Positions 25,066 through 33,230 of a DNA stretch of 64,000 nt are shown piece by piece. The notes under the pieces were generated by a model that saw only the letters and a list, made by a program, of their open reading frames with translations, ran no database searches and was not told the origin of the DNA. The first letter of the stretch is position 1, and the number at the start of each line of letters is the position of its first letter. The stretch spans positions 124,001-188,000 of the forward strand of contig JBFMAI010000027.1 in assembly GCA_040755725.1 (NCBI GenBank), read 5' to 3'. The position numbers were made by a program, and so were the translations under genes. Origin of the DNA: JBFMAI01 sp040755725. Lineage in GTDB: Bacteria; Planctomycetota; Phycisphaerae; UBA1845; Fen-1342.

Positions 25066-26067
25066 TCAGGAAGGGCGATGGGCCGGGAGCACGTCGCGAG
25101 TGGCCAGCACCAGGAAGAAGAAGACCGCCCCGAGCATGTTCGTCACGACGCCGACCGGCAGCTCGGTCACCGGCAGGGAGCGGGCCAGTCCGTCGCACAC
25201 GGCCAGGAACGCCGCCCCCAACAAGGCCGAACCGATCGTGAGCGGCAGCGTCCGCCCGCCGAGCAGCGCCCGCCCCATGTGCGGGACCATCAGCCCGACA
25301 AAGCCGATCGGCCCGCAATTGGCGACGATGACCGCCGTGAGCAGACCGACAAGGACGGTGTAGAACCCGGCGGTCCGCCCCACGTTCAGGCCACGGCTGG
25401 CCGCCAGATCGTCGCCGAGCGTCAACAGGTCCAGCGCGCGGCGTCCGAGCACGACCAGCCCGGTCACCGGCACCAGCACGACGGCGATTTCCAGTGCGGC
25501 CCGCGGCCGCAGCACGCCCAGTGATCCCATCGTCCAGACCAGGATATCGTTCGTAATGGCCCGGTCGGCCAGAAAGGTGACGAGGAGAATGCCGGCGGCA
25601 CAGAGATAGGCGACGCACACCCCCGCCAGCAGCAGCCGGGCCATGTCGCGTTCGCGGCGCAAGCGGCTCATCAGGAAGACCAGCGCCAACGCCCCGAGGG
25701 CCCCGCCGAAGGCCAGCAGCGAGAGCAGCGGGACGCCGGCCGGCGCGGCGCCGTGCCACCCCGCGAAGAAGCCGATCGCGGCGGCCAGGGACGCCCCGCT
25801 GGCGACGCCGAGCGTATACGGTTCGGCTAAGGGGTTGCGAAACAGGGCCTGCAAGACCACGCCGCTCACGGCCAGCCCGGCCCCGGCGCACGCCGCCAAC
25901 AGACACCGCGGGACGCGATGGTGCCAGAACACGTAGGCCCCCGCGCTGTCGCCGATGATCTCGCGCGGCGCGATCCAGCGCGGCCCCAGCCACGCGGTGG
26001 CGGCGACGATCAGCGGCACGGTGGTTATCAAGACGGCGAACAGCGCGGTGGAACGATGGGAGCGCAT
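25066..26067 (-). CDS. FecCD/BtuC-family ABC transporter permease
   Basis: 333 residues with about nine or ten hydrophobic helices. The family hallmarks are VPRCLLAACAGAGLAVSGVVLQALFRNPLAEP (about 53-83), with the typical RNPLAxPxxLGxxSGA segment, and GPIGFVGLMVPHMGRALLGG (about 246-265). Such permeases import iron-siderophore complexes, haem or cobalamin across the inner membrane together with a periplasmic binding protein and an ATPase, neither of which is visible here. It starts 3 bases after the stop of a lipoprotein gene and two lipoprotein genes precede it, suggesting one operon. Confidence 0.93.
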   Translation of the reverse strand: MRSHRSTALFAVLITTVPLIVAATAWLGPRWIAPREIIGDSAGAYVFWHHRVPRCLLAACAGAGLAVSGVVLQALFRNPLAEPYTLGVASGASLAAAIGFFAGWHGAAPAGVPLLSLLAFGGALGALALVFLMSRLRRERDMARLLLAGVCVAYLCAAGILLVTFLADRAITNDILVWTMGSLGVLRPRAALEIAVVLVPVTGLVVLGRRALDLLTLGDDLAASRGLNVGRTAGFYTVLVGLLTAVIVANCGPIGFVGLMVPHMGRALLGGRTLPLTIGSALLGAAFLAVCDGLARSLPVTELPVGVVTNMLGAVFFFLVLATRDVLPAHRPS

Positions 26068-26070
26068 CGG

Positions 26071-26727
26071 CTACGGCTCCCAGCCGGGCTTCTGCTCCAA
26101 GTCTACGTCCCGGAAGGGCATCACCACCAGGATCGCCGCCTCACGCCCCAGCTTGGCGGTCTCGGCGTCGATCAAGTTCGTGTCGGCGGCTTCTTTCTGC
26201 GGGCGGGCGCGCTCGATGAGGCGTCCGTCGGGCTCGTCCGGCCCGGGCCAGAGCCGGGCGGTGTCCGCCGCCTCGCCGACGCCGATGACCTTGACCCGCA
26301 TCTGCACGCGGGGCGCCAACACCGGGGAGCCGGGCGCCTCGTAGAGCTGGAGACTCTCGACCCGCACATACAGGACTTGGTCCGCGAAGACCCAGCGTCC
26401 GACCTTCTGCACGCTCCACCGGTCGAAGTCCGCGTTTTCCTGCCGCGCCCGGAGCACCTCGTCCCGCGAAACGACCTGCGCCGGGATCTTGTACTGCCGA
26501 AACTCCTCCGCCAGCTTGTCGTGAAATGCCTGAGCGAAGACTGGGTTATCCTCGCTGGGCCGGGCCGTCTCGAGCAGCACCGCCAGCCGGCCCGGCGCGA
26601 GCTTGAACTCCGCCTTCTTGATTTGGGGCGGGGCGGTCAGGATGCCGATGGCAGCCACGAGCCGGCAACCCACGGCGCCACACAACAGGGCCATCGCGGC
26701 CAGCCACAATGCACGCCGCGCGAGCAT
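26071..26727 (-). CDS. Predicted lipoprotein, second gene of the permease operon
   Basis: 218 residues from ATG 26727, which lies one base after the upstream stop. A lipoprotein signal ends in LLCGAVGC (Cys 21). The body is alpha/beta (RLAVLLETARPSEDNPVFAQAFHDKLAEEFRQYKIPAQVV ...) and looks related in layout to the upstream lipoprotein: a predicted periplasmic domain resembling those that compute or bind envelope components. Function unknown. The tight packing with the FecCD-type permease suggests a shared transcript but not necessarily a shared task. Confidence 0.85.
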   Translation of the reverse strand: MLARRALWLAAMALLCGAVGCRLVAAIGILTAPPQIKKAEFKLAPGRLAVLLETARPSEDNPVFAQAFHDKLAEEFRQYKIPAQVVSRDEVLRARQENADFDRWSVQKVGRWVFADQVLYVRVESLQLYEAPGSPVLAPRVQMRVKVIGVGEAADTARLWPGPDEPDGRLIERARPQKEAADTNLIDAETAKLGREAAILVVMPFRDVDLEQKPGWEP

Positions 26728-26728
26728 G

Positions 26729-27346
26729 TCAGCGAACCTTGACCTTCCGGTCGTAGAACTTCCCGGCCAGCTCGGACGCGAACGCCTCCATCGTCGCCGC
26801 CCGGATCGCGCGATCATCGGTCCCCCAGCGGCCGGGGCCGTCCGGGGGAAAAGCCGTCTCCACGTCGGCGTGATAAGCGGGTTGTGAATCGGTGAACTCG
26901 GTGTTGTACACGCGCACCGCCGCCTGGATGTGCCCGCGGTACAGGTGCGGGCTGTCCGGCTCACGCGTGGTGTACTGGGTCAACTCGATTTCGAGCAGGC
27001 GTTCGGCCTGGAAGCGACGGCCCAGCACGGCGGGGTCCATCGTCGGCCACGCCGGCTCGCTGCGCTGGAAATCCACCACCCGCCGCGGGCTGACGACCTT
27101 GATGCCGCGGACGTTCCCCTCCAATGCGACGCGCACGTGGTCGGCGACCTCCCACTGCACGTGCGGGTATTCGAACAGGAGTTCGTCGTCGGCCCGCACG
27201 ATCACCGCCACCGAGCGCCCCGCGAGGTAGGGGTACTCCGCCGCCACCGTGCGCGTCTGCTCGGGCAACAGCAGCGCCAGCGAGCGGCAGCCGCCCAGCG
27301 TCGAGACCGGCAGTATTCCGATAATCACCAGCAGCCGTCGGATCAT
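26729..27346 (-). CDS. Predicted lipoprotein, first gene of the permease operon
   Basis: 205 residues. Signal peptide with lipobox STLGGC (Cys 20). The domain has conserved-looking strands (RSVAVIVRADDELLFEYPHVQWEVADHVRVAL, RLLEIELTQYTTRE) followed by YRGHIQAAVRVYNTEF and a final amphipathic helix. It is similar in plan to the next lipoprotein, as if the two were distant paralogues or partners. No recognised motif. Probably heads the three-gene minus-strand operon ending in the FecCD permease. Confidence 0.85.
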   Translation of the reverse strand: MIRRLLVIIGILPVSTLGGCRSLALLLPEQTRTVAAEYPYLAGRSVAVIVRADDELLFEYPHVQWEVADHVRVALEGNVRGIKVVSPRRVVDFQRSEPAWPTMDPAVLGRRFQAERLLEIELTQYTTREPDSPHLYRGHIQAAVRVYNTEFTDSQPAYHADVETAFPPDGPGRWGTDDRAIRAATMEAFASELAGKFYDRKVKVR

Positions 27347-27503
27347 GGTCGCACCCGTGGCCTGGGCGGCGCGCCGCGCGACGACGCCCCGTGTGCCAGC
27401 ACCTTACCCGCGGTCGGCGGGCTTGGGTAGGGCGGCGTCAAAAAGGGCCACCGGCCGCGCGGCCCGGTTGCACGGCTCGTGAATCAAGGGTATCCACGCC
27501 GCC

Positions 27504-28565
27504 ATGACCCGACTCCATTTCGGCATCTGCGGCCTGGGTTGCATGGGGCGCAGCCACTTCGCCCGTCTGCGTGATCATCCGCAGGCGGAGGTCGTGGCGG
27601 TGTGCGACCGCGACGCGCGGCGACGGGCCGGCGACTGGGACGACGCGCTGGGCAATCTGGACCTGGTGAAGACAGAGGGCGGGCGCGTGTTGCTCAAGGG
27701 CATCCGAGCATACGCCACGCCGCAGGAGCTCATCGCCGATCCCGACGTGGACGTGGTGCTCGTCACGCTGCCGACGGTGCTGCATGCGGAGGTGGCCGTC
27801 GCGGCGTTGCGCGCGGGCAAGCACGTGTTGTGCGAAAAGCCGATGGCCCTGCGGCCCAACGACTGCAACCGGATGGTGGACGCGGCCCGTGCCGGCGGAC
27901 GCACGCTCATGATCGCCCAGTGCCTGCGGTTCTGGCCGCAATACGAGACGATTCGCCGTTCCATCGATGCCGGCGACATCGGGGCCGTGCGTTTCGCCGT
28001 GCTGCGCCGACTGGGCGTGCCGCCCACCTACTCGGCGGGCGGCTGGCTCCTGGACGCTCAACAAAGCGGCGGCGCGTTGCTGGACCTGCACGTGCACGAC
28101 GTGGACTTTGCGCACGACGTGTTCGGCATCCCGCAGTCGCTATACGCCCGGGGCTCGCGTGGCCCGTCCGGGGACCTTGACCACGTCGTGGCCACGTGGG
28201 GCTACGCCGACGGGCGCTACGTGTTGCTGGAGGGCGGGTGGGTGTCGGCGGCGCCGTGGTCGTTCGACATGGAGATCACGGTGCATGGCGAACGCGGCAC
28301 GCTGGGCTGGGCCATGTCGCGCGGCACCGAGGTCGTCCACCAGCCGCGTGACGGGCCGGCGCGGAAGATCGCCAGCGACGGCGACGCCCTGCGGGTCGAA
28401 CTCGACTACTTCATCGAATGCGTGCGGACCGGCCGCCCGGTCGAACGCTGCCGCCCAGAGTCCACCCGCCTCAGCGTGGTGCTGGCGTGGCTCGAACGGC
28501 GCTCCATCGAGACCGCGCGCGTTGTTCCCATCTCCGAGCGTCTCCGCTCCATCTGGTCCGTCTGA
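27504..28565 (+). CDS. Gfo/Idh/MocA-family NAD(P)-dependent oxidoreductase
   Basis: 353 residues. The N-terminal Rossmann fold has the nucleotide-binding motif GICGLGCMGRSHFARL (about 7-22) and the family motif HVLCEKPMAL with the catalytic Lys in EKP (about 111-114). The C-terminal alpha/beta domain contains GALLDLHVHDVDFAHDVFG, where the His and Asp residues occupy the usual proton-transfer positions. Enzymes of this family oxidise or reduce sugars, inositols or their derivatives in the cytoplasm; the substrate cannot be read from sequence. Divergent from the lipoprotein-permease operon. Confidence 0.94.
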   Translation: MTRLHFGICGLGCMGRSHFARLRDHPQAEVVAVCDRDARRRAGDWDDALGNLDLVKTEGGRVLLKGIRAYATPQELIADPDVDVVLVTLPTVLHAEVAVAALRAGKHVLCEKPMALRPNDCNRMVDAARAGGRTLMIAQCLRFWPQYETIRRSIDAGDIGAVRFAVLRRLGVPPTYSAGGWLLDAQQSGGALLDLHVHDVDFAHDVFGIPQSLYARGSRGPSGDLDHVVATWGYADGRYVLLEGGWVSAAPWSFDMEITVHGERGTLGWAMSRGTEVVHQPRDGPARKIASDGDALRVELDYFIECVRTGRPVERCRPESTRLSVVLAWLERRSIETARVVPISERLRSIWSV

Positions 28566-28706
28566 TTCGGGGGCGCCGCGGCGCTATCGGACCCACGACT
28601 CAGCAGTCCGGAAGAACGGCCCGCTCCAAGGCCAGTTTGGCCGTGCCGCACGTCCGGCGCGGATTTCGCTTGACCGACCGGGAGCGGTCACGGCTAACAT
28701 GTACTG

Positions 28707-29024
28707 ATGAAACGTCTCGCCGCGATCCTGTGGGCCGCGCTGCTGGTGACCGGGTGCGCCTCAACCGGTGGCTACGCCGTCATTGAGCAGCGTGGCGGGG
28801 TGCCTCGGCGGGCGAACCTGGCGTTGGGGCCCACCCGGGGGCACGCGCAGGTGGCGCAGGAGTTTGCGGCCCGCAGGGACTGGCCAGCCGCTGTGCTGGG
28901 CTTTCGCGGCGAAGACATAACAGTCAATACGACAATAACTTACGACCAGCAGTCGTACAACGACCGGTACAACAGCTATTACCGCGAGACGCAGTCGGTC
29001 CGCACGGGGACGTGGATGCGGTAG
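28707..29024 (+). CDS. Small predicted lipoprotein
   Basis: 105 residues. The start MKRLAAILWAALLVTGC is a lipoprotein signal with Cys 17. The mature part is short, with an Asn/Tyr/Ser-rich end (TITYDQQSYNDRYNSYY). No ribosome site is obvious. It precedes the collagen-like lipoprotein pair by about 220 bases on the same strand. Function unknown. Confidence 0.7.
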   Translation: MKRLAAILWAALLVTGCASTGGYAVIEQRGGVPRRANLALGPTRGHAQVAQEFAARRDWPAAVLGFRGEDITVNTTITYDQQSYNDRYNSYYRETQSVRTGTWMR

Positions 29025-29242
29025 CGAGTGGACCGCCCGGATCCAGCCGGCTGCCGCCGGCCGACTCGGCAGCGCAAGGTGCTTTGGAGAATCACGTTAC
29101 GCCGTGTGGAAGCGGCGCGGGCGCGCTGCCTATAGTCTCGTGAGTCTGCGAATTCGTGTCGCCCACCGTAGGCGACTTGGTCGGTGCGAGGGATGGGAGC
29201 GGTTAGCCGTTCCGCCGCTTGTCCAGGGCAGGAGTAACAGGC

Positions 29243-29947
29243 ATGAGTCGTTGGGTGCTAGGGATTGCGGGTTTGTTGGTCGCTGCCGCCGCCGTGACAG
29301 CGGCCGGCTGCGGGGTCATCGGTGCCAGCGTACTGGACCAGTACTGGCTAAGTAAGTTGAACGAGGATATCGACGGGCTGGCGCAGGACGTCCAAGACAG
29401 CCTGAATCGCCCGGGAACGCCCGGTGCACCCGGCAAGGACGGCAAGGACGGCAAGGACGGGGTCGACGGCGAAGATGGCAAGGATGGTGTCGACGGCAAG
29501 GACGGTCTGGACGGCAAGGACGGCAAGGACGGCAAGGACGGCGTGGACGGTGAGGACGGCAAGGATGGTAAGGACGGGGCTCAGGGTCCACCGGGGGACC
29601 CGGGTGTCCTGGCCCGCGCTCAGATCAGCGCCGCCGGTACCAACCTGACGGCGCCGAACTTCGTCACGTCGTCGCGGGAGTCGGCCGGCAAGTACCTGGT
29701 CGTGGTTCAGATTCGTGATGGCTTCGAGCTTGACGGGCTCAGCCTTGGCGACATGCCCGTGAACGTCACGGCCCACCCCGTGTTCTTGTCGCCGAACGGG
29801 CCGGCGGAGCAGTTGGTGGTCGCGGTGCAGGCGGTCGATCTCGACACGGTGGCCCGCACGGCGACGTTCCGAATCCACATACAGACGCTGAATGCCCCCC
29901 AGGGCTACCGCGACGCGGCGTTCACGTTCGTGTTGCTGGAGCCGTAG
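29243..29947 (+). CDS. Collagen-like lipoprotein A (Lys/Asp triplets)
   Basis: 234 residues. AGGAG lies upstream of ATG 29243. The signal ends in a lipobox (VTAAGC, Cys 23), followed by a short helical stalk (about 31-55, SKLNEDIDGLAQDVQDSL). Residues 58-121 are 21 uninterrupted Gly-X-Y triplets, mostly GKD, GVD and GED. From there to the end is a globular beta-rich domain (VLARAQISAAGTNLTAP ... FVLLEP), shared with the next gene. Bacterial collagen-like proteins form trimeric rods; the end domain could drive trimerisation or act as the functional head. Probably outer-membrane or cell-surface. Confidence 0.9.
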   Translation: MSRWVLGIAGLLVAAAAVTAAGCGVIGASVLDQYWLSKLNEDIDGLAQDVQDSLNRPGTPGAPGKDGKDGKDGVDGEDGKDGVDGKDGLDGKDGKDGKDGVDGEDGKDGKDGAQGPPGDPGVLARAQISAAGTNLTAPNFVTSSRESAGKYLVVVQIRDGFELDGLSLGDMPVNVTAHPVFLSPNGPAEQLVVAVQAVDLDTVARTATFRIHIQTLNAPQGYRDAAFTFVLLEP

Positions 29948-30162
29948 CCGACGGTATCTCAGACTATCGCGTCCCGCGGGCGGTGCTGCCGGTTGGCGGT
30001 GCCGCCCGCGTTCTCTTGCGCGCCGTGCGCGTGGCGGATAATGCGCTTGACGGGACAACGGGAGGACGTAACAATTACCGCCGTAGTGGGTTACGAGCGG
30101 GTGCGTTCACTTTCCGTGGGCCTTTTGGGGCACGAAGTTTCCGCTTAACGAAGGAGATTGCG

Positions 30163-31188
30163 ATGGGCGCGCGAATGGGTCTGTTGGGAACGGTCGTGGG
30201 GTGCGCGGGCCTGCTGGCCCTGGCCGGGTGCATTCCGTGTTGGGAGGACTTGCAGAATCAGATCGATGAACTCGTCGCCAAGACAAACACCTTGAGCGAG
30301 GACCTCCAGGAGGGACTGGAGCGGCCGGGCGTGCCGGGTGAGAAGGGCGACAAGGGTGACCCGGGCGAGCCCGGGCAGCCGGGTGAGCAAGGCGAGAAGG
30401 GTGACAAGGGCGACCAAGGTGAGCAAGGGCTCCAGGGCGAGAAGGGTGAGCAAGGGCTCCAGGGCGAGAAGGGCGACCCCGGCGAGAAGGGTGACAAGGG
30501 CGAACAAGGTGAGCAAGGGCTTCAGGGCGAGAAGGGTGAGCAAGGGCTCCAGGGCGAGAAGGGCGACCCCGGTGAGAAAGGTGACAAGGGGGACAAGGGT
30601 GATAAGCCTCAGCACCAGTGGGTCGGCACGCAACTGCAATTCGAGAACCCCGACGGCTCGTGGGGCAACCTCGTCGACCTGAAGGGCGAGAAGGGTGAGA
30701 AGGGTGACAAGGGCGAGATGGGACCGCCGGGTCCCCAGGGTGAACAAGGCCCTCAGGGTGAGCCGGGCCCGCAGGGTGCGCAAGGGCCGCAAGGCGAGCA
30801 GGGCGAGAAGGGCGACAAGGGCGACAAGGGTGACCCCGGGGTGTTGGCCCGCGCGCAGATCAGCGCTGCGGGAACCAACCTTAATGAGCCCAACAATGTC
30901 GTCTCCGTCCGCGAAGACAAGGGCAAGTACCTCATTACGGCCACCCTGCCGCCGGAGTTCAACACGACGGGGATGACGCCCGAGGACGTGGTCCGCTTCC
31001 CGGTCAGCGTGACGGCCCACCCGGTGTTTCTGACGCCCAACGCGGACGCCGAGATGCTGGTGACGGCCGTGCAGGCCTTGGATTTCGACCCGGTGGGTAA
31101 GACGCTTCAGTTCCGCATTCACATCCAGGCGGTCACGCCGCCTGGATACAAGAACGCGTCGTTCACGTTCGTGCTGCTCGAACCGTAG
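30163..31188 (+). CDS. Collagen-like lipoprotein B (Glu/Lys/Gln triplets)
   Basis: 341 residues. AAGGAG precedes ATG 30163 by 6 bases. Lipobox LALAGC (Cys 23), helical stalk to about residue 54, then Gly-X-Y triplets at about 56-148 (GEKGDKGDP, GEQGLQ) and 174-226, broken by a 25-residue module (HQWVGTQLQFENPDGSWGN) of a type seen in other bacterial collagen-like proteins. The C-terminal domain of about 115 residues is closely similar to that of collagen-like lipoprotein A. Its triplets use Glu, Lys and Gln, while A uses Lys and Asp. Its 3' end overlaps the glycosyltransferase gene on the other strand. Confidence 0.9.
   Translation: MGARMGLLGTVVGCAGLLALAGCIPCWEDLQNQIDELVAKTNTLSEDLQEGLERPGVPGEKGDKGDPGEPGQPGEQGEKGDKGDQGEQGLQGEKGEQGLQGEKGDPGEKGDKGEQGEQGLQGEKGEQGLQGEKGDPGEKGDKGDKGDKPQHQWVGTQLQFENPDGSWGNLVDLKGEKGEKGDKGEMGPPGPQGEQGPQGEPGPQGAQGPQGEQGEKGDKGDKGDPGVLARAQISAAGTNLNEPNNVVSVREDKGKYLITATLPPEFNTTGMTPEDVVRFPVSVTAHPVFLTPNADAEMLVTAVQALDFDPVGKTLQFRIHIQAVTPPGYKNASFTFVLLEP
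30400..30579 (+). repeat. Two 90-bp tandem repeats inside the collagen-like region
   Basis: Codons 80-109 and 110-139 of collagen-like lipoprotein B encode the same 30-residue block, GDKG(D/E)QGEQGLQ then GEKGEQGLQ then GEKGDPGEK, differing by one residue. At base level the copies differ at only a few positions, pointing to recent duplication. Confidence 0.8.
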
Positions 31189-33230
31189 TCGCCAAGACCC
31201 GCCGACAGAACCCGCCACGCGAATGGCGGGACGCCTGGCCCCGCACTGGCGTGCGGGGTTCTGATCGGCGTTCTGGGCGGCGCATGATCTCCGGCGGGCG
31301 GGGTCACTCCGCGGGAGTGGCTTCGCCCGTCGCCGTTTTGCGCGGGCGGGATCCGGTGCTCCGCGGGCTCGGCCGCGCGCTGGTAGATGAAGACCGGCTT
31401 GTCGGCCCACGTGATCGGCGCGCGGGGCGATGGTGTGGTCGGGAAGCGGGTGACGAACCGATAGGCGGTCTTCCACCAGGCGGCGTCGTGAGTGCAATCG
31501 TCGTCCGCCGTGAAGACAAGCCAAGGAGGCAACTCGGCCTCGATCAGCGACAGCGGCCGCGCGGGGGGCAGCAAGATCACGCGCCGGTGGGCGAAGTCCA
31601 GAGGCGGCACGGCGTAGGGCGCCGGTTCCTGAAGCACGCCGACCGCGTTGTCCGACCCCATGCACCGTTGCAGGAATCGCCCCGCCTGCAAACGGGATTC
31701 GTTCGCGCCGTGGGCGTCGCGGATGAAGGCGTGCAAGTACGCGGGCGTTCGCATGGTGAGCAGCACGAGCACGCCGGTGAGGCCGCCGAGCCAACGTCGC
31801 CGACGGCCGATGGCGGCCAGGCACCACGCCGCCGCGCAACTCAGCAGCAGCACAGGCAGGATGAGAAAGCGGGCGAACTCGGCGGGTTTGTTGGCGGCGA
31901 GCAGCACGCACAAGACGAGCATCGCCACACCGCTGCTGCACGCGATCAGCATGGGGGTCGGGCGGCGCCGCAGCCCGACGATGAGGCCGATCAGGCCGAA
32001 GAGCGGCACGCCGACGCCGGCCCCTTCGATGAGCAACTCCCCGACGCGAAGAGCCCCAATGCCGGCCCGGACCGCCTGGTCTTTGTACATGGCCATTGAA
32101 TTGGCCAGGTTGCTGTGCAGGGCCCCGCGCCCGGTGAGCACGTTGAAGAAGAGATAGGGATTCGTCGCGACGAAGATGACCAGCGCGATGGCGGCAGCCA
32201 TCAACAACACGCGCGAATCGCCGTGCGCGAACGGCCGGTGGCCGGTGGGCGGTCTTGGCGTGCCGGGACGGCGGAGCCGCGGCTCGCCGGGAGGCTCGCC
32301 CTCCCCTGGTGCGCCGCGGGACCGTGCATCCCCGTTTAGCGTCCAACTTCGCCGCCGGGTCAGCGCTAACGCCGGCCACACGACGGCGACGGCCAGGCCC
32401 GTCAGCACCAAGCCGGCCGCATAGCCCGCTTGAACGCCCATTCGCACGGCGTCGCGCATGCGGCGACGGGCGTGATAGTCCAGTGCGCTGAGCGTGGCCC
32501 ACAAGATCATGCACGCCGCCGGCAGGTGCGGCTTGGCTTCCAGCACGGCCGTGATGAACACCGGGCACGCGGCGACGCAAAGGAAGGCGAGCCAACCCGC
32601 GCGGCGCCCGCCCGCTCGGCGGGCCAGACGATGGACGGCCACGAGCGTCAGCCCGCCGAACGTCAGCGAGATCACTCGGGCTACGACATAGAAGCGTGCG
32701 AAAGCCTCGGGATGGGCGAGGTAGAACTCGCCGTTCCCGGTGAGGTGAACCAGACCGGACACGCCGGCGACGCCCAGCGCCACCCCGATCAGGTAGATGT
32801 AACCGCCGCCGTACTGGTACAGCCGCGGGTCAAGATCAAGTCCGCGGGGGTTCATCCGTTGCAGCGCGCGGAAGATGATCATTTCGTCGGGCTGGCGGGA
32901 GAAGAGGCGGTAACGGCGCAGAATCTCGGCGCGGGCCGCGTCGTTCGGCGTCAGTTCGACGAGGCGGTCGCGGGTGGACAGCGGGTTGAGGTCGGTGTCG
33001 GCGCCGGCGTCGCGCTCACGCAGCCGGGCCAGGTCGTCGGCGACGCGGTACCGCTCCGCCGGCCAGGGCGGCCCGCCGCCGAAGAGCAGGTCGTCGCGGG
33101 ACTGGTCCGGCAGGCCCCACGAAAGCAGCGGGGCGAGCACCACGGCCCACAACAGGGCAACCCGCCCGGGGGTGACCAGCGGACCGCGGCGACGGCGTGC
33201 GGCGGACTCGGATCGTTCGCATGGGCTCAT
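31119..33230 (-). CDS. GT39-like membrane glycosyltransferase or mannosyltransferase
   Basis: 703 residues with about 11 hydrophobic helices and a large external loop. The first loop after helix 1 carries acidic residues (LPDQSRDDLLFGG), typical of GT39/GT-C enzymes that use lipid-linked sugars, and YQYGGGYIYLIGVALGV follows. Two regions look added by repeat DNA: a Gly/Pro/Arg-rich stretch (GAPGEGEPPGEP..., about 32250-32330) between helices, and the last ~60 residues, read through a 59-bp repeat and 70 bases antisense to the collagen-like gene. ATG 33230 overlaps the stop of ubiA (ATGA), so it is translationally coupled. Acceptor unknown. Confidence 0.85.
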   Translation of the reverse strand: MSPCERSESAARRRRGPLVTPGRVALLWAVVLAPLLSWGLPDQSRDDLLFGGGPPWPAERYRVADDLARLRERDAGADTDLNPLSTRDRLVELTPNDAARAEILRRYRLFSRQPDEMIIFRALQRMNPRGLDLDPRLYQYGGGYIYLIGVALGVAGVSGLVHLTGNGEFYLAHPEAFARFYVVARVISLTFGGLTLVAVHRLARRAGGRRAGWLAFLCVAACPVFITAVLEAKPHLPAACMILWATLSALDYHARRRMRDAVRMGVQAGYAAGLVLTGLAVAVVWPALALTRRRSWTLNGDARSRGAPGEGEPPGEPRLRRPGTPRPPTGHRPFAHGDSRVLLMAAAIALVIFVATNPYLFFNVLTGRGALHSNLANSMAMYKDQAVRAGIGALRVGELLIEGAGVGVPLFGLIGLIVGLRRRPTPMLIACSSGVAMLVLCVLLAANKPAEFARFLILPVLLLSCAAAWCLAAIGRRRRWLGGLTGVLVLLTMRTPAYLHAFIRDAHGANESRLQAGRFLQRCMGSDNAVGVLQEPAPYAVPPLDFAHRRVILLPPARPLSLIEAELPPWLVFTADDDCTHDAAWWKTAYRFVTRFPTTPSPRAPITWADKPVFIYQRAAEPAEHRIPPAQNGDGRSHSRGVTPPAGDHAPPRTPIRTPHASAGPGVPPFAWRVLSAGLGDYGSSSTNVNDAFLYPGGVTAWM
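31207..31265 (+). repeat. 59-bp palindromic repeat, copy downstream of the collagen-like gene
   Basis: Starts AGAACCCGCCACGC and ends GTGCGGGGTTCTGAT. Contains two hairpins (CCGCCA...TGGCGG and CCCCGCAC...GTGCGGGG). It lies in the C-terminal codons of the oppositely oriented glycosyltransferase gene. Confidence 0.75.
32245..32335 (-). repeat. Repeat-derived GC-rich insert inside the membrane glycosyltransferase gene
   Basis: Read on the minus strand this part includes GGCGAGCCTCCCGGCGAGCC followed by GCGGCTCCGCCGTCCCGG, a direct GGCGAGCC repeat plus palindromic pieces. It encodes GAPGEGEPPGEP and RLRRPGTPRPP, which interrupt a hydrophobic part of the protein. Confidence 0.45.

Noticed and set aside
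30145..32595. An 816-codon minus-strand open frame over the collagen-like gene
   Set aside because: It is the mirror of Gly-X-Y coding DNA (Leu/Val/Thr repeats) and of another frame of the glycosyltransferase gene, with no domain.
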